From contig NZ_JRFE01000026.1 of the NCBI RefSeq assembly GCF_000756305.1, positions 110,217 through 174,216 of the forward strand: DNA of 64,000 nt. The letters run 5' to 3'. The translations under genes were made by a program, and so were the position numbers. Within the stretch, counting starts at the first letter, position 1. Every line of letters begins with the position of its first letter. The notes beneath the pieces are model-generated. The model made no database searches, had not been told where the DNA came from, and saw only the letters and a list, made by a program, of their open reading frames with translations. The DNA is from Myxosarcina sp. GI1 (GTDB lineage Bacteria; Cyanobacteriota; Cyanobacteriia; Cyanobacteriales; Xenococcaceae). Shown here in pieces: positions 1 to 8,083 of the stretch.

Positions 1-444
1 CCCTGCCGCCATATTGGCGATCATCATCGGGATGGTAAAAGGACTGACTTTTCTCGGTCCTTTGTTGAGCAAAATTTCTTTTTGATCTTCCATAACTCTA
101 ATGCCGCCTACTCCCGTACCGATTAATACGCCTATGCGGTCGGCATTGAGTTCGTCGATGACAAATTTGGCATCGTCAATTGCTTGTTGGCTAGCAGCGA
201 GCGCAAACTGAGCGAAGCGATCCATCCGCTTGGCTTCTTTTTTATCCAAGTAATTATGAGGATCGAAATCTTTGACTTCAGCTGCAATTTGACAGGAGTG
301 TTGTGAGGCATCAAATAATGTAACTGGCGCGACTCCACTACGTCCAGCTAAAAGACTCTGCCAATACTGCTGGAGATTGTTACCTATGGGAGTAACGGCC
401 CCCAGCCCTGTCACCACTACTCTTTTAGGTTGCCAATTTGTCAT
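1..444 (-). CDS. fabF: 3-oxoacyl-ACP synthase II, N-terminal part (cut by window edge)
   Basis: Beta-ketoacyl-ACP synthase II (KASII) condenses malonyl-ACP with acyl-ACP in cytosolic fatty-acid elongation. The 148 visible residues start at an ATG at 442-444 and show the thiolase-fold start RVVVTGLGAVTPIG (about residues 8-21), then a VLIGTGVGG segment near residue 107. The active-site Cys (near 165 in the family) and both catalytic His lie beyond position 1, so catalysis cannot be checked here. acpP lies 126 bp upstream on the same strand, the usual acpP-fabF order, so the carrier protein and the enzyme that uses it are probably co-transcribed. The identification is secure; only completeness is unknown. 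Confidence 0.95.
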   Translation of the reverse strand, partial: MTNWQPKRVVVTGLGAVTPIGNNLQQYWQSLLAGRSGVAPVTLFDASQHSCQIAAEVKDFDPHNYLDKKEAKRMDRFAQFALAASQQAIDDAKFVIDELNADRIGVLIGTGVGGIRVMEDQKEILLNKGPRKVSPFTIPMMIANMAAG

Positions 445-570
445 CTTTGTCTATATTTATATTTAGAAAATTTTGCCTGGATTTTTCTTAACGCGATAAA
501 TTTGTTTGCGTCAAATTTTTAAGCACTATGCTACCGCGTTGCCTACGGTTTGCTCGTCCATCTTTTTACA

Positions 571-819
571 TCAAGCGGCTGTTTCTATTTCCGAGCTTAT
601 ATGCTCTACTGCTTTCCCAACCGTATCTATTTGTTCTGCTGCTTCATCGGGAATTTCAATATCAAATTCTTCTTCTAAAGCCATGACCAACTCTACTGTA
701 TCGAGTGAGTCGGCACCCAAATCATTAGCAAAGCTTGCCTCTGGCGTAACTCTATTTTCTTCAACCTCTAGTTGCTCGACAACGATTTTTTGTACTTTTG
801 CAAAAACTTCTTGATTCAT
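571..819 (-). CDS. acpP: Acyl carrier protein
   Basis: An 82-residue acidic four-helix carrier protein. Its phosphopantetheine site is Ser38 in the [11 protein letters not shown] motif, which matches the family's DSL signature and usual length (about 80 residues). It carries growing acyl chains through type II fatty-acid synthesis and also serves lipid acylation. The ATG start at 817-819 gives the normal N-terminus. fabF follows downstream in the same direction after 126 bp, so the two probably form one transcription unit. Nothing is odd in the coding sequence. Confidence 0.98.
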   Translation of the reverse strand: MNQEVFAKVQKIVVEQLEVEENRVTPEASFANDLGADSLDTVELVMALEEEFDIEIPDEAAEQIDTVGKAVEHISSEIETAA

Positions 820-1152
820 TAGATTTTTCCTACCAAATTACCCACAAAATTTATTTATAAAGAATTAAGTCGAAACGGTCTGGGTTTTGCCGCTTCTTTA
901 TTTGATGCTAGCTCGAATATTTTAACGTCGAGCAGCAATTCTCATCTTATCTGAAAAGAGACACAGATCGATGTAAATCTGTAGTCGCTTCTACAATTGG
1001 CACGTTGCTCTGACGAAATTTTAGGCAGTTAAACATTTTGAAAGACCAAAAATAAAAGCGGAAGTCAATTAAAATGGATTGACAGTTCCGCTTATCTGCT
1101 TTAAATAGTCAGGCTATTTACGCAGTTTTCAGTGGGAAATTATTAATTTTTA
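820..1152. other. Intergenic region upstream of acpP
   Basis: About 330 bp without a gene. It must hold the acpP promoter (minus strand, right of 819) and contains the terminator of the upstream gene at 1051-1093. I recognise no further ORF or RNA. Confidence 0.6.
1051..1093 (-). terminator. Intrinsic terminator of the LEA-like gene
   Basis: An inverted repeat pairs AAGCGGAA+GTCAAT (1056-1069) with ATTGAC+TTCCGCTT (1078-1093): 14 bp, with only a two-base bulge (1084-1085) and an 8-nt loop. On the minus strand the stem runs into TTTATTTTTGG, a U-rich tail. It lies about 60 bp beyond the stop of the 1153-1791 gene and stops read-through toward acpP. On the plus strand no U-tract follows, so it acts in one direction. 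Confidence 0.8.
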
Positions 1153-1791
1153 CTAACCTTGCTTTTTAGACAGCATTTTTTTGTATTTATCTAAACTCGG
1201 TCCGGGACGACGACGATAATTAGTAGGCACGGGCATTAGGTGATCGGTAGCAAAAGTTGGCTCTTTTTCCGCTTTGGCACCATTAGTCATGTTTTTCTCA
1301 AACATGGCTTTGACCCAGAATGGTTGTTCCCAAGAAGATGCTCCAGAATCACCACCAGACTCTTGTGAATCTGATGTTGAAGCAGATTTGGTTTTTGCAG
1401 TGTCGTCTTTTGCAGTTTTGGCTGTTTTTTCTAAATCTTTTTTAGCAGTTTTAGCTTTGTTTTCGACTTCTTTTTTAGCAGCTTTGGCTTTTTTTTCGGT
1501 CTCTTTTTTAGCAGAGTCTGCTGTTTCTTTGGTGCCTTCGGCAGCAGAATTTACTCGCTCTACCAAAGCCTCTCTGGCAGTTGTAGCTCCTTCTGCTACT
1601 ATCTCTTGAGCGGCAGCAGTTGTATCGCTTACTACGTCTTGAGCTTGAGACACCTTGTTTCCGACTGCTTGTTTAGCTTGACTGAATTTATCTTGAAGAT
1701 TCTCTTGAAGAGACTCATCTTCATCCAACTCTAAATAGTATTCGCTTTTTTTCTTGGCAGAGTTAAATAGTTGTTTAATTTGTTGAATCAT
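1153..1791 (-). CDS. Lys/Ala/Glu-rich LEA-like protein
   Basis: A 212-residue hydrophilic protein. Residues about 30-140 are almost only A, K, E, T, D and Q, with an 11-residue-like rhythm (repeats such as KKEVENKAKTA and KKDLEKTAKTA), predicting a long amphipathic or coiled helix. This resembles late-embryogenesis-abundant (LEA group 3) or apolipoprotein-like proteins. The C-terminal 60 residues are different and less repetitive (SSWEQPFWVKAMFEKN, then Arg/Pro-rich), perhaps the conserved functional end. No signal peptide or membrane segment is seen. A near-palindrome (AACGTTAATTAATGTT, 1811-1826) lies just upstream of the start in the leader, and a strong terminator follows. A protective or structural role is plausible but unproven. 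Confidence 0.75.
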   Translation of the reverse strand: MIQQIKQLFNSAKKKSEYYLELDEDESLQENLQDKFSQAKQAVGNKVSQAQDVVSDTTAAAQEIVAEGATTAREALVERVNSAAEGTKETADSAKKETEKKAKAAKKEVENKAKTAKKDLEKTAKTAKDDTAKTKSASTSDSQESGGDSGASSWEQPFWVKAMFEKNMTNGAKAEKEPTFATDHLMPVPTNYRRRPGPSLDKYKKMLSKKQG

Positions 1792-2196
1792 TTTCGATTT
1801 GCTCCTAAAAAACGTTAATTAATGTTTATAAATTCGAGGAAAATTAAGTGAAAGCCATCGCCAAATAATTGCTGTTTACTAACGGTCGCATTAGGCTTCG
1901 TCGTACAACATTGAAAATCTATGACTATCTATCAAATCTCGTTAAAAGCTATCTATCTTTATTTTCTATCGAGATTATGAAAGTAAATGTAACAAAATGT
2001 TCGATTATTCTCAATAAAGCCAGATAACTCAAACTATTGCAATGATAGTTTACAAAAATTTATTGAAGCGATCGCTATATCAATGAGCAATGAACAATTA
2101 ACAAGATGAGTTGAACTGCTAAGTGTTCGTTGATAAATGCTAAATGTCTTTTTCCCAAAGCCAAAACTTACTTGTTACCTGCTACTTACTACTTTT
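1792..2196. other. Intergenic region with dispersed repeats
   Basis: 405 bp with no gene I can support. It carries a near-palindrome at 1811-1826, a HIP1 site near 2069, a copy of the ATGAACAATTAAC-type repeat at 2081-2107, and a CTACTTACTAC heptamer-type repeat near 2180. Confidence 0.6.
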
Positions 2197-2997
2197 TTAA
2201 GTTTCCTCAGTGGGATGGCGATCGACTATGGGAGAGAGAAAAGCAACTACTGCACCTAGAATGAAACCGAGAATATTGCGTAATAAAGGCAATAGTTCGG
2301 GAGTGCGGGTAATTACAGGACCCATACCAAAAGCAATAAATAAAATTCCCCATAGCGGAGACAGAATCAATGCCCATTGCCAGGCTATTCCTTGGCTTTC
2401 TTTACGAGGTATAGCAGCTATGCCTAAAATTATTCCTCCAACAATCGAACTAATTAAAGTCAAGATCCACTGTTCTCTGGGAAGTCCTGGAACTACATTA
2501 CAACCACCTCGTAACAAACAGCCCTGAACTGTTTCCATTGCTTCGACGATCGCATTATTTTCACTGTGTTCTCTAACGTAATACATGTTGCCAAAACGGG
2601 TTTGTAGCTCGATCCAAAAAGTTCGGGGCAACAGTTCGTAAACATCATCGCCAATGCTAAAAGCTAAAAGATTACCACCTCTGCCATCAGCTACTAGTAA
2701 AATGCTTTTATCGTCTAGTCCCCAAAATTTTTTAACGGCTCGTCCAGGCGAACGTTCGTATTGAGTTAACACTCTCATTTTCCAGCCTGTCTGTGCCTCA
2801 AACTCGTTTAAGTTTTCAATTAAAGATTGTTCTTGCAGAGTAGGGATAAAATTAGCCAAATCGACTACGGGAGTTTCTTCAGCAGGCAGTAGTTCTGGAT
2901 TATTTACTGCTAGAGCTGGAGGGGTAAAATAAGTAAACAAAATTAATATAAAGGTTACCCAAATCGCCAGAAAACGCCGTGTAAAAAGTTTTTGCAT
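2197..2997 (-). CDS. TPM-domain membrane protein, Psb32-like
   Basis: About 266 residues from the ATG at 2995-2997. An upstream in-frame GTG (3040) would add 15 residues encoded by HIP1-like sequence, which I regard as leader. The order is an N-terminal membrane or signal segment (WVTFILILFTYF), a TPM domain (roughly residues 35-175, with DLANFIPTLQEQ at its start and SILLVADGRGGNLLAFSIGDDV in its core), and three C-terminal hydrophobic helices. This matches cyanobacterial/plant Psb32 (TLP18.3 family), a thylakoid protein linked to PSII repair and protection from photodamage. The fold and topology are visible; the PSII role is by family. Confidence 0.75.
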   Translation of the reverse strand: MQKLFTRRFLAIWVTFILILFTYFTPPALAVNNPELLPAEETPVVDLANFIPTLQEQSLIENLNEFEAQTGWKMRVLTQYERSPGRAVKKFWGLDDKSILLVADGRGGNLLAFSIGDDVYELLPRTFWIELQTRFGNMYYVREHSENNAIVEAMETVQGCLLRGGCNVVPGLPREQWILTLISSIVGGIILGIAAIPRKESQGIAWQWALILSPLWGILFIAFGMGPVITRTPELLPLLRNILGFILGAVVAFLSPIVDRHPTEET

Positions 2998-3098
2998 AGT
3001 GTATTTAATAATTTTTGTGTCTGCGATCGCGATCGATCGCACTATATTTGATGTAATTATTTACTTTATCCGATCGTTTTTACGTTTTCTAAAATAGT

Positions 3099-3473
3099 TT
3101 AGCGACTGCGCCAGACGCGCCAGGCGGTTTTTACTCCTGTAACAATGCTGCGGGTGTTGGTTTGGGCTTGTTTGACCTGTTCTCTAGCACCAACCAAACT
3201 GCGATCCATTTGCTTTACTACTTGAGTCGCACTTTCTACACTTTGATTGATTTCATCGGTCAGTTCGCCCACTTCAGTCCCAGTCAGACGAATGGCTTCG
3301 AGGGTAGGTGGAAATTCGCGATTGAGAGTGTCAAACAGTTTTTCGGCACTACGAGCGGCGCGAGCTACCTCTTGTAAAGTAGGAATCGCGACAATTAATA
3401 CGGCAACCAAACTAAATCCGACCAAAAATAGAGACAGTCCTAACCAAAATACAGGATCTAGCGAATAGTTCAT
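3099..3473 (-). CDS. DUF948 domain protein
   Basis: A 124-residue protein with one N-terminal membrane helix (WLGLSLFLVGFSLVAVLIVAI, about 10-30), followed by a long helical region (EVARAARSAEKLFDTL through VVKQMDRSLVGAREQ) typical of DUF948, whose members resemble chemoreceptor-like helical rods. It is separated by only 15 bp from the upstream YtxH gene, so the two are one operon. The function is unknown; a membrane-tethered stress or cell-envelope role is often supposed for this pair. Confidence 0.8.
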   Translation of the reverse strand: MNYSLDPVFWLGLSLFLVGFSLVAVLIVAIPTLQEVARAARSAEKLFDTLNREFPPTLEAIRLTGTEVGELTDEINQSVESATQVVKQMDRSLVGAREQVKQAQTNTRSIVTGVKTAWRVWRSR

Positions 3474-3488
3474 AAGTGCGATCTCGTT

Positions 3489-3839
3489 TTAAGGTCGAGA
3501 CGATTTTGCAGCAGGAGTTGAATTGCGAGAGATAGATAGAGCCTGTTCGCGTTCCCTTTCCTGTTGGCTTGCTGCCACACCTGCGGCGATCGCCACACGT
3601 ATTTTGCTTAAAGTTGCTTGCCAGTTGCGCGTCGTCTTTACTCCCAAATGCTCGGCACGCATGTGAATGGTGCTAGCCAAATCTTCAGTTAACTCTGGTA
3701 AAGCCGCAGCAGATTTTTTCAGAAGTTTTCTGGTTTCTTTGCCAGTTCGCGGTGCGATTAACAATCCACACAGAGTACCTACGGCACTCCCGATCGCGAT
3801 GCCACTGACAAATGTACGGTCTCTAACTGATTTTGACAT
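3489..3839 (-). CDS. YtxH-domain protein
   Basis: A 116-residue protein. It opens with a glycine-rich hydrophobic segment (FVSGIAIGSAVGTLCGLLIAPRTGKETRKLL, residues about 10-40), the hallmark of the YtxH/GvpP-like family, with the conserved APRTGKETR turn. The remainder is helical and charged, with a Ser/Pro-rich tail. It is the first gene of a two-gene unit with the DUF948 protein. YtxH proteins are general-stress proteins in Firmicutes; the cyanobacterial role is unknown. Confidence 0.8.
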   Translation of the reverse strand: MSKSVRDRTFVSGIAIGSAVGTLCGLLIAPRTGKETRKLLKKSAAALPELTEDLASTIHMRAEHLGVKTTRNWQATLSKIRVAIAAGVAASQQEREREQALSISRNSTPAAKSSRP

Positions 3840-3928
3840 TTTTTAATTTCGATTTACAATCTTAATTTTTTATTTCAGCTTATTATTAGACAAAAATTAA
3901 TTGAATGCGATCGTCTTCTTATCATAAT

Positions 3929-4930
3929 ATGCAACTAGTTTTTTTTGGTACTCCTCAATTTGCCGTCCCCACTCTAGAAAAACTGCTTCAACAGCAGGAG
4001 CTAGAGGTGGTTGGCGTAGTTACTCAACCCGATAAGCGCAGAGGCAGGGGAAACAAGACTTTACCTTCGGCTGTTAAAAAAGTTGCAATAGAACATAATT
4101 TAACAGTTTGGCAACCGCCAAATATCAAAAAACATCGAGCGACTTTAGATAAACTTGAGGCGATCGCTGCCGATGTTTTTGTGGTAGTAGCTTACGGTCA
4201 GATTCTCTCCCCTGAAATCCTGCAAATGCCCAGACTAGGATGTATCAACGTGCATGGCTCTCTACTCCCCCAATATCGGGGTGCAGCACCAATTCAATGG
4301 AGTATTGTTCGTGGCGAGACCAAAACTGGTGTGACCACTATGCTGATGGATCGGGGGATGGATACGGGAGATATGCTGCTGAAAGCCGAAACGGCGATCG
4401 ACATTTTAGATGACGCTGAAAGCATTGCTACTAAACTTTCCCAACAGGGAGCAGATTTATTAATTGAAACCTTATTCAAATTAGAGGGGCAAAAAATAAA
4501 ACCAGTTCCCCAAGACGACTCCCTGGCAACTTATGCTCCCTTAATCAAAAAAACCGACTTAGCCATTGACTGGTCGCAAACGGCAATCGACCTACATAAT
4601 AAGATTAGAGGATTTTATCCCAACTGTATCGCTACCTATGAAAACCAAAGATTAAAGTTATTAACTACGGTACCCCTAATCGAACCCTACTTAAAACAGC
4701 TTCCAGAACATTATGACATTATCAAACAGCAATGGGCAGATTTAGAGTTATTAACGGGCGTTCCAGGTGAAATCGTCCGCAATATTAAAAACTTGGGTCC
4801 AATAGTACAAACTGGTTCGGGATTATTATTATTAGAACGGGTGCAGCCTGCGGGAAAACGGCAACAGTCTGGTTGGGATTTTGTCAATGGTATGCGTCTG
4901 TCAATTGGCACCCAACTCGGAAATGGTTAG
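3929..4930 (+). CDS. fmt: Methionyl-tRNA formyltransferase
   Basis: Formylates Met-tRNAfMet with 10-formyl-THF for translation initiation. I start at the ATG at 3929 ([13 protein letters not shown]), which gives the family N-terminus. An in-frame ATG at 3905 would add eight residues overlapping a HIP1-like GCGATCG. From that start the catalytic triad N107, H109 and D145 is present in [19 protein letters not shown] and [11 protein letters not shown], and the C-terminal tRNA-binding OB-like domain follows (about 205-333). The length is normal. Its stop overlaps the convergent DUF6464 gene by a few bases. Confidence 0.95.
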   Translation: MQLVFFGTPQFAVPTLEKLLQQQELEVVGVVTQPDKRRGRGNKTLPSAVKKVAIEHNLTVWQPPNIKKHRATLDKLEAIAADVFVVVAYGQILSPEILQMPRLGCINVHGSLLPQYRGAAPIQWSIVRGETKTGVTTMLMDRGMDTGDMLLKAETAIDILDDAESIATKLSQQGADLLIETLFKLEGQKIKPVPQDDSLATYAPLIKKTDLAIDWSQTAIDLHNKIRGFYPNCIATYENQRLKLLTTVPLIEPYLKQLPEHYDIIKQQWADLELLTGVPGEIVRNIKNLGPIVQTGSGLLLLERVQPAGKRQQSGWDFVNGMRLSIGTQLGNG

Positions 4931-5283
4931 GGTTCGTAGTAATGGCAGTCTTGACAGGGCCCTTCGGGATTAACGGCACAGCGCATAATTTCTGAATGCG
5001 CATTGTAACGACAGGTAGCATCACCGATAACCCAGCGTCCCTCAATTAGGCTTTTTTCATTAGCCAACTTCAATTCTTGAACGTGTAAAGAAATTCTTTG
5101 CAGGCAATAGCCACCGATTTTGTATTGGTAATGATGGTGTCGTTCTAAAATAGCATAGGTTTTTCCCGATAATTCCAGATGACTACCTGGTTGGGGCATC
5201 TGTTCGAGATATATTTTACCCAGGGACTGACGGGAGTTGCTAAGAATGATTTCTGTTAGTAATGAATTTGACTTTGATGACAT
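4927..5283 (-). CDS. DUF6464 family protein
   Basis: About 118 residues from the ATG at 5281-5283 (the preceding TTG is less likely). The C-terminus carries the conserved Cys-rich block [20 protein letters not shown] followed by CQDCHYYEP, four cysteines that could bind a metal. The N-terminal half forms a small beta domain. The family is, to my knowledge, confined to cyanobacteria and has no known function. The gene ends inside the last codons of fmt on the other strand, so the two transcripts overlap tail to tail. Confidence 0.75.
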   Translation of the reverse strand: MSSKSNSLLTEIILSNSRQSLGKIYLEQMPQPGSHLELSGKTYAILERHHHYQYKIGGYCLQRISLHVQELKLANEKSLIEGRWVIGDATCRYNAHSEIMRCAVNPEGPCQDCHYYEP

Positions 5284-5706
5284 CAATTTGCTTGTTGAGT
5301 AGATGGATAAAGCTGTATGTATTTCTTAAAGCTCAAAGCGCAGAGCCTATCGGCTCGCAGTCTGGAAATTGCCGACGTTGCGGAGCAACGGCGATACCCA
5401 CCCCTAGCATGGCTTATGCGCGTAGCGCTGCCATTCGCGTGAGGCAGCTAAAAACCAATTGACAAACACCGTAGTCTTTTAACTTGTCACAAATGGGCAA
5501 TAGAAAACATATACTAAATTTGGCTTGATGTCTTAATTTTTTTAGGTAATGCTATACTTCACAGAAGGCTATGCCTCCGTCAGGTCAGTCGCACTCTTGC
5601 AGAGTCAACGTTACGGCGAGCATAGGATAAGCTCGAAGGGTTTGCACTTCGAGGTCGCTAAAATAGTTAAAAATAGCCTAATTTTGCCAGCCTAAAATTT
5701 AGTAGC
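5284..5706. repeat. Intergenic mosaic of small palindromes
   Basis: About 420 bp with no real gene. Two stretches (about 5360-5455 and 5565-5665) are chains of short perfect inverted repeats: GTTGC/GCAAC, GCTGCC/GGCAGC, GGC/GCC, ACTC/GAGT, GAGC/GCTC and TCGAAG/CTTCGA. Such chains of small hairpins are common in cyanobacterial spacers and probably spread as dispersed repeats. The AT-rich stretch between them (5456-5560) shows nothing recognisable. Confidence 0.5.
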
Positions 5707-6291
5707 TCAATTTTTACAGAGAACAAATACACTACCTTCATTACCTCTACCTATACGCATATCTTCGTCTAAGTAAGTTGTATCTAGCCATCCACTTTGT
5801 TCGCGACGGTTGAGACTAAAATCAAGAGGAAGAAACTTTTTACCCGATTCTATTTGCTGAATAAACTTACTTGGCGAACTGTAGGCAAAAAAACGCTGCA
5901 AACAAATTATCGATCGCTCGAACATAACGCTGACTCGGCGATTGTTTACTGGTTCAAAGGTAGCGGCAACACTGACCAAACCCTCTAAAAAAGGCAAACC
6001 TACAACTTCAGCAATATTATAAACCTTGCCTTCTGAGGTGCGTATACATTGATAAATTTGCCCTAACTTCAACAAGGGAAAGCGGTCTAAACCCAGTATT
6101 CCCTTACTGGTGGTATATAGCAATCGCCAATCGCCTTCTAATAGCTCTTTGGTTTTAAGCGGCTGGGGATTGGGGTTACAATCTTCTAGCTGCTGAATTG
6201 CTGAGAGGACGCGAACGTTGTCAACTTCATTAGCTAACAACCCACGATTTTTTCCAGCTATTGCTTCTAATAATTCTGCTTTCTTGCTCAT
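5707..6291 (-). CDS. PAP/fibrillin family protein
   Basis: A 194-residue lipocalin-like protein of the plastid-lipid-associated (fibrillin) family. Family marks are the ELLEAIAGKNRG start, EGDWRLLYTTSKGILGLDRFPL (about residues 52-73), and the C-terminal GWLDTTYLDEDMRIGRGNEG block (about 165-185), which is the most conserved segment. Cyanobacterial and plastid members associate with thylakoids and plastoglobule lipids and affect photoprotection and prenylquinone content. There is no signal peptide. It stands alone between long spacers. Confidence 0.88.
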   Translation of the reverse strand: MSKKAELLEAIAGKNRGLLANEVDNVRVLSAIQQLEDCNPNPQPLKTKELLEGDWRLLYTTSKGILGLDRFPLLKLGQIYQCIRTSEGKVYNIAEVVGLPFLEGLVSVAATFEPVNNRRVSVMFERSIICLQRFFAYSSPSKFIQQIESGKKFLPLDFSLNRREQSGWLDTTYLDEDMRIGRGNEGSVFVLCKN

Positions 6292-6600
6292 AAGTCTTGT
6301 TTTAGCTGTAGTAATGGATGAGGTCGGGCTGTTTATTTATGTATGGCTTGCAGATAACAAATGATTCCGTAAATCCGACATAAATCTAGCTTGTCTCTTT
6401 GTTTCCATTTCTATAGCTATTATCATATAAGGTTATCGCGTTTGATAAGACCGAATTTGGCAATTGACAATTTTTCAATAAACAATGAACATTAAACATT
6501 GAACATTGATGACTGTTAATTGCTCATTGTGAGGGCGTAATTCTAAGGTTTCCTCCGAATGCTGACCGCCCGAAATTGCTCATTGCTCTAAATTCACCTC
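6292..6600. other. Intergenic region upstream of moeA with dispersed repeat
   Basis: About 310 bp. The stretch 6460-6530 is one copy of a repeat whose core (CATTGAACATT then GACTGTTAATTGCTCATTG) recurs at 39818-39870 and 47685-47743. No further gene or RNA is recognisable. Confidence 0.6.
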
Positions 6601-7830
6601 ATGTTATCAGTTGCAGAAGCAGAAACTATTATTCTTAATTTAGCTACGCCTTTTGATGCGGAGCAAGATATTAAAACAATTCCCCTATCAGAAGCGACGG
6701 GACGCATTTTGGCAGCACCAATAGTTGGCAAGCTAGATTTTCCCTATTGGGATAATTCAGCGATGGATGGTTATGCAGTGCGCTATGCCGATGTCAAAGA
6801 TTGTAGTCCACAGCAAACGGTAACTTTAGAAGTAGTTGCAGAAATTTCTGCTGGTAGAGAACCTACTGTAGAAATCAAAGCGGGACAAACTGCTCGCATT
6901 TTCACAGGAGCTATGTTACCTCCTGGTGCCGATACGATTGTCATTCAAGAAAATACTATACGTAGAAACAATCGCGTCGAAATTTTAAATGCCCCTCAAC
7001 CTCAAGAATTTGTCAGACACCAGGGAGCTTTCTATCGAGCGGGAACGCCAATGTTAGAGCCTGGAGTGACTATTGGTGCGGCAGATATTGCAGTTTTAGC
7101 TACCGCTCAATGTACCGATTTATCAGTTTACCGTCGTCCTCGCGTGGCTATTTTATCTACGGGAGACGAATTAATTACTCCCGATCGCCCTTTAAAACCA
7201 GGACAGATAGTTGATTCCAATCAGTATGCTTTAGCTAGCTTTGTGGAGTCTAACGGTGGTATCCCTGTTTCTTTAGGCATAGTTCCCGATCGCCCCGCAG
7301 CGTTAAAACAGGCGATCGCCGAAGCAATTGAGTCTGCGGACATGGTTCTGTCAACGGGTGGGGTTTCGGTAGGAGATTACGATTATGTCGATCGCATTTT
7401 AGCCGAACTAGGAGGCGAACTTCATATTCGTAGCGTTGCTGTCAAACCAGGAAAACCACTTACAGTAGCCAAATTTCCTAATTCTTGCCTGTATTTTGGC
7501 ATTCCAGGAAATCCCGTCTCGGCACTGGTTAGCTGTTGGCGTTTCGTTCGTCCCGCTCTCCTTAAGTTATCTGGACTCACAGAAAATTATCGACCGACTT
7601 TTATTAAAGCTCGTTGTCGCGATCGATTGAGTTCGGGGGGCACGAGAGAAACCTATCTCTGGGGTAAACTCTTGGCGATCGATGAAGAATATGAGTTTAG
7701 CTTGGCTGGAGGAAGTCATAGTTCTGGTAATTTAATCAATCTAGCTCAAACCAATGCTCTAGCAGTAATTCCAGTAGGACAAAAATCTATTGCCCCAGAC
7801 GAAGTAGTCAGAGTAATGCGGCTCGACTGA
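6601..7830 (+). CDS. moeA: Molybdopterin molybdenumtransferase MoeA
   Basis: Inserts molybdate into adenylylated molybdopterin, the last step of molybdenum cofactor synthesis. The 409 residues have the usual MoeA architecture: N-terminal FPYWDNSAMDGYAVR (about residues 57-71), the central MoCF/MogA-like domain with ILSTGDELITP and VLSTGGVSVGDYDYV, then GIPGNPVSALVS, and the C-terminal beta domain. The ATG start at 6601 gives the expected N-terminus. It would serve nitrate reductase or other Mo enzymes, none of which is in this window. No operon partner is present. Confidence 0.96.
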   Translation: MLSVAEAETIILNLATPFDAEQDIKTIPLSEATGRILAAPIVGKLDFPYWDNSAMDGYAVRYADVKDCSPQQTVTLEVVAEISAGREPTVEIKAGQTARIFTGAMLPPGADTIVIQENTIRRNNRVEILNAPQPQEFVRHQGAFYRAGTPMLEPGVTIGAADIAVLATAQCTDLSVYRRPRVAILSTGDELITPDRPLKPGQIVDSNQYALASFVESNGGIPVSLGIVPDRPAALKQAIAEAIESADMVLSTGGVSVGDYDYVDRILAELGGELHIRSVAVKPGKPLTVAKFPNSCLYFGIPGNPVSALVSCWRFVRPALLKLSGLTENYRPTFIKARCRDRLSSGGTRETYLWGKLLAIDEEYEFSLAGGSHSSGNLINLAQTNALAVIPVGQKSIAPDEVVRVMRLD

Positions 7831-8083
7831 TAAAAGCTAATTCAATTTCAAAAAACTTCTCAATCCTTCAAAAAGATAAGGCTTGTATAAAAAGTTACAT
7901 GATTAGAATCCAGTCTATTTATTGCTGTTATCTTGTCAGCTTTGATTAGAGCAAGATGTTTGTAAAGAATTAATTACAAGTTAAATTAAGCGTTCATCAA
8001 CTACTGTTCAATAGTTATATAGATACAACAAGTTGTAATCTTGCAATTTATTCAACCAACAAACTAGAGAACGGAGAACAATT

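Noticed and set aside
5262-5462. Plus-strand 66-codon frame
   Set aside because: Overlaps the DUF6464 start and the palindrome mosaic; Arg/Ala-rich end is repeat-derived.
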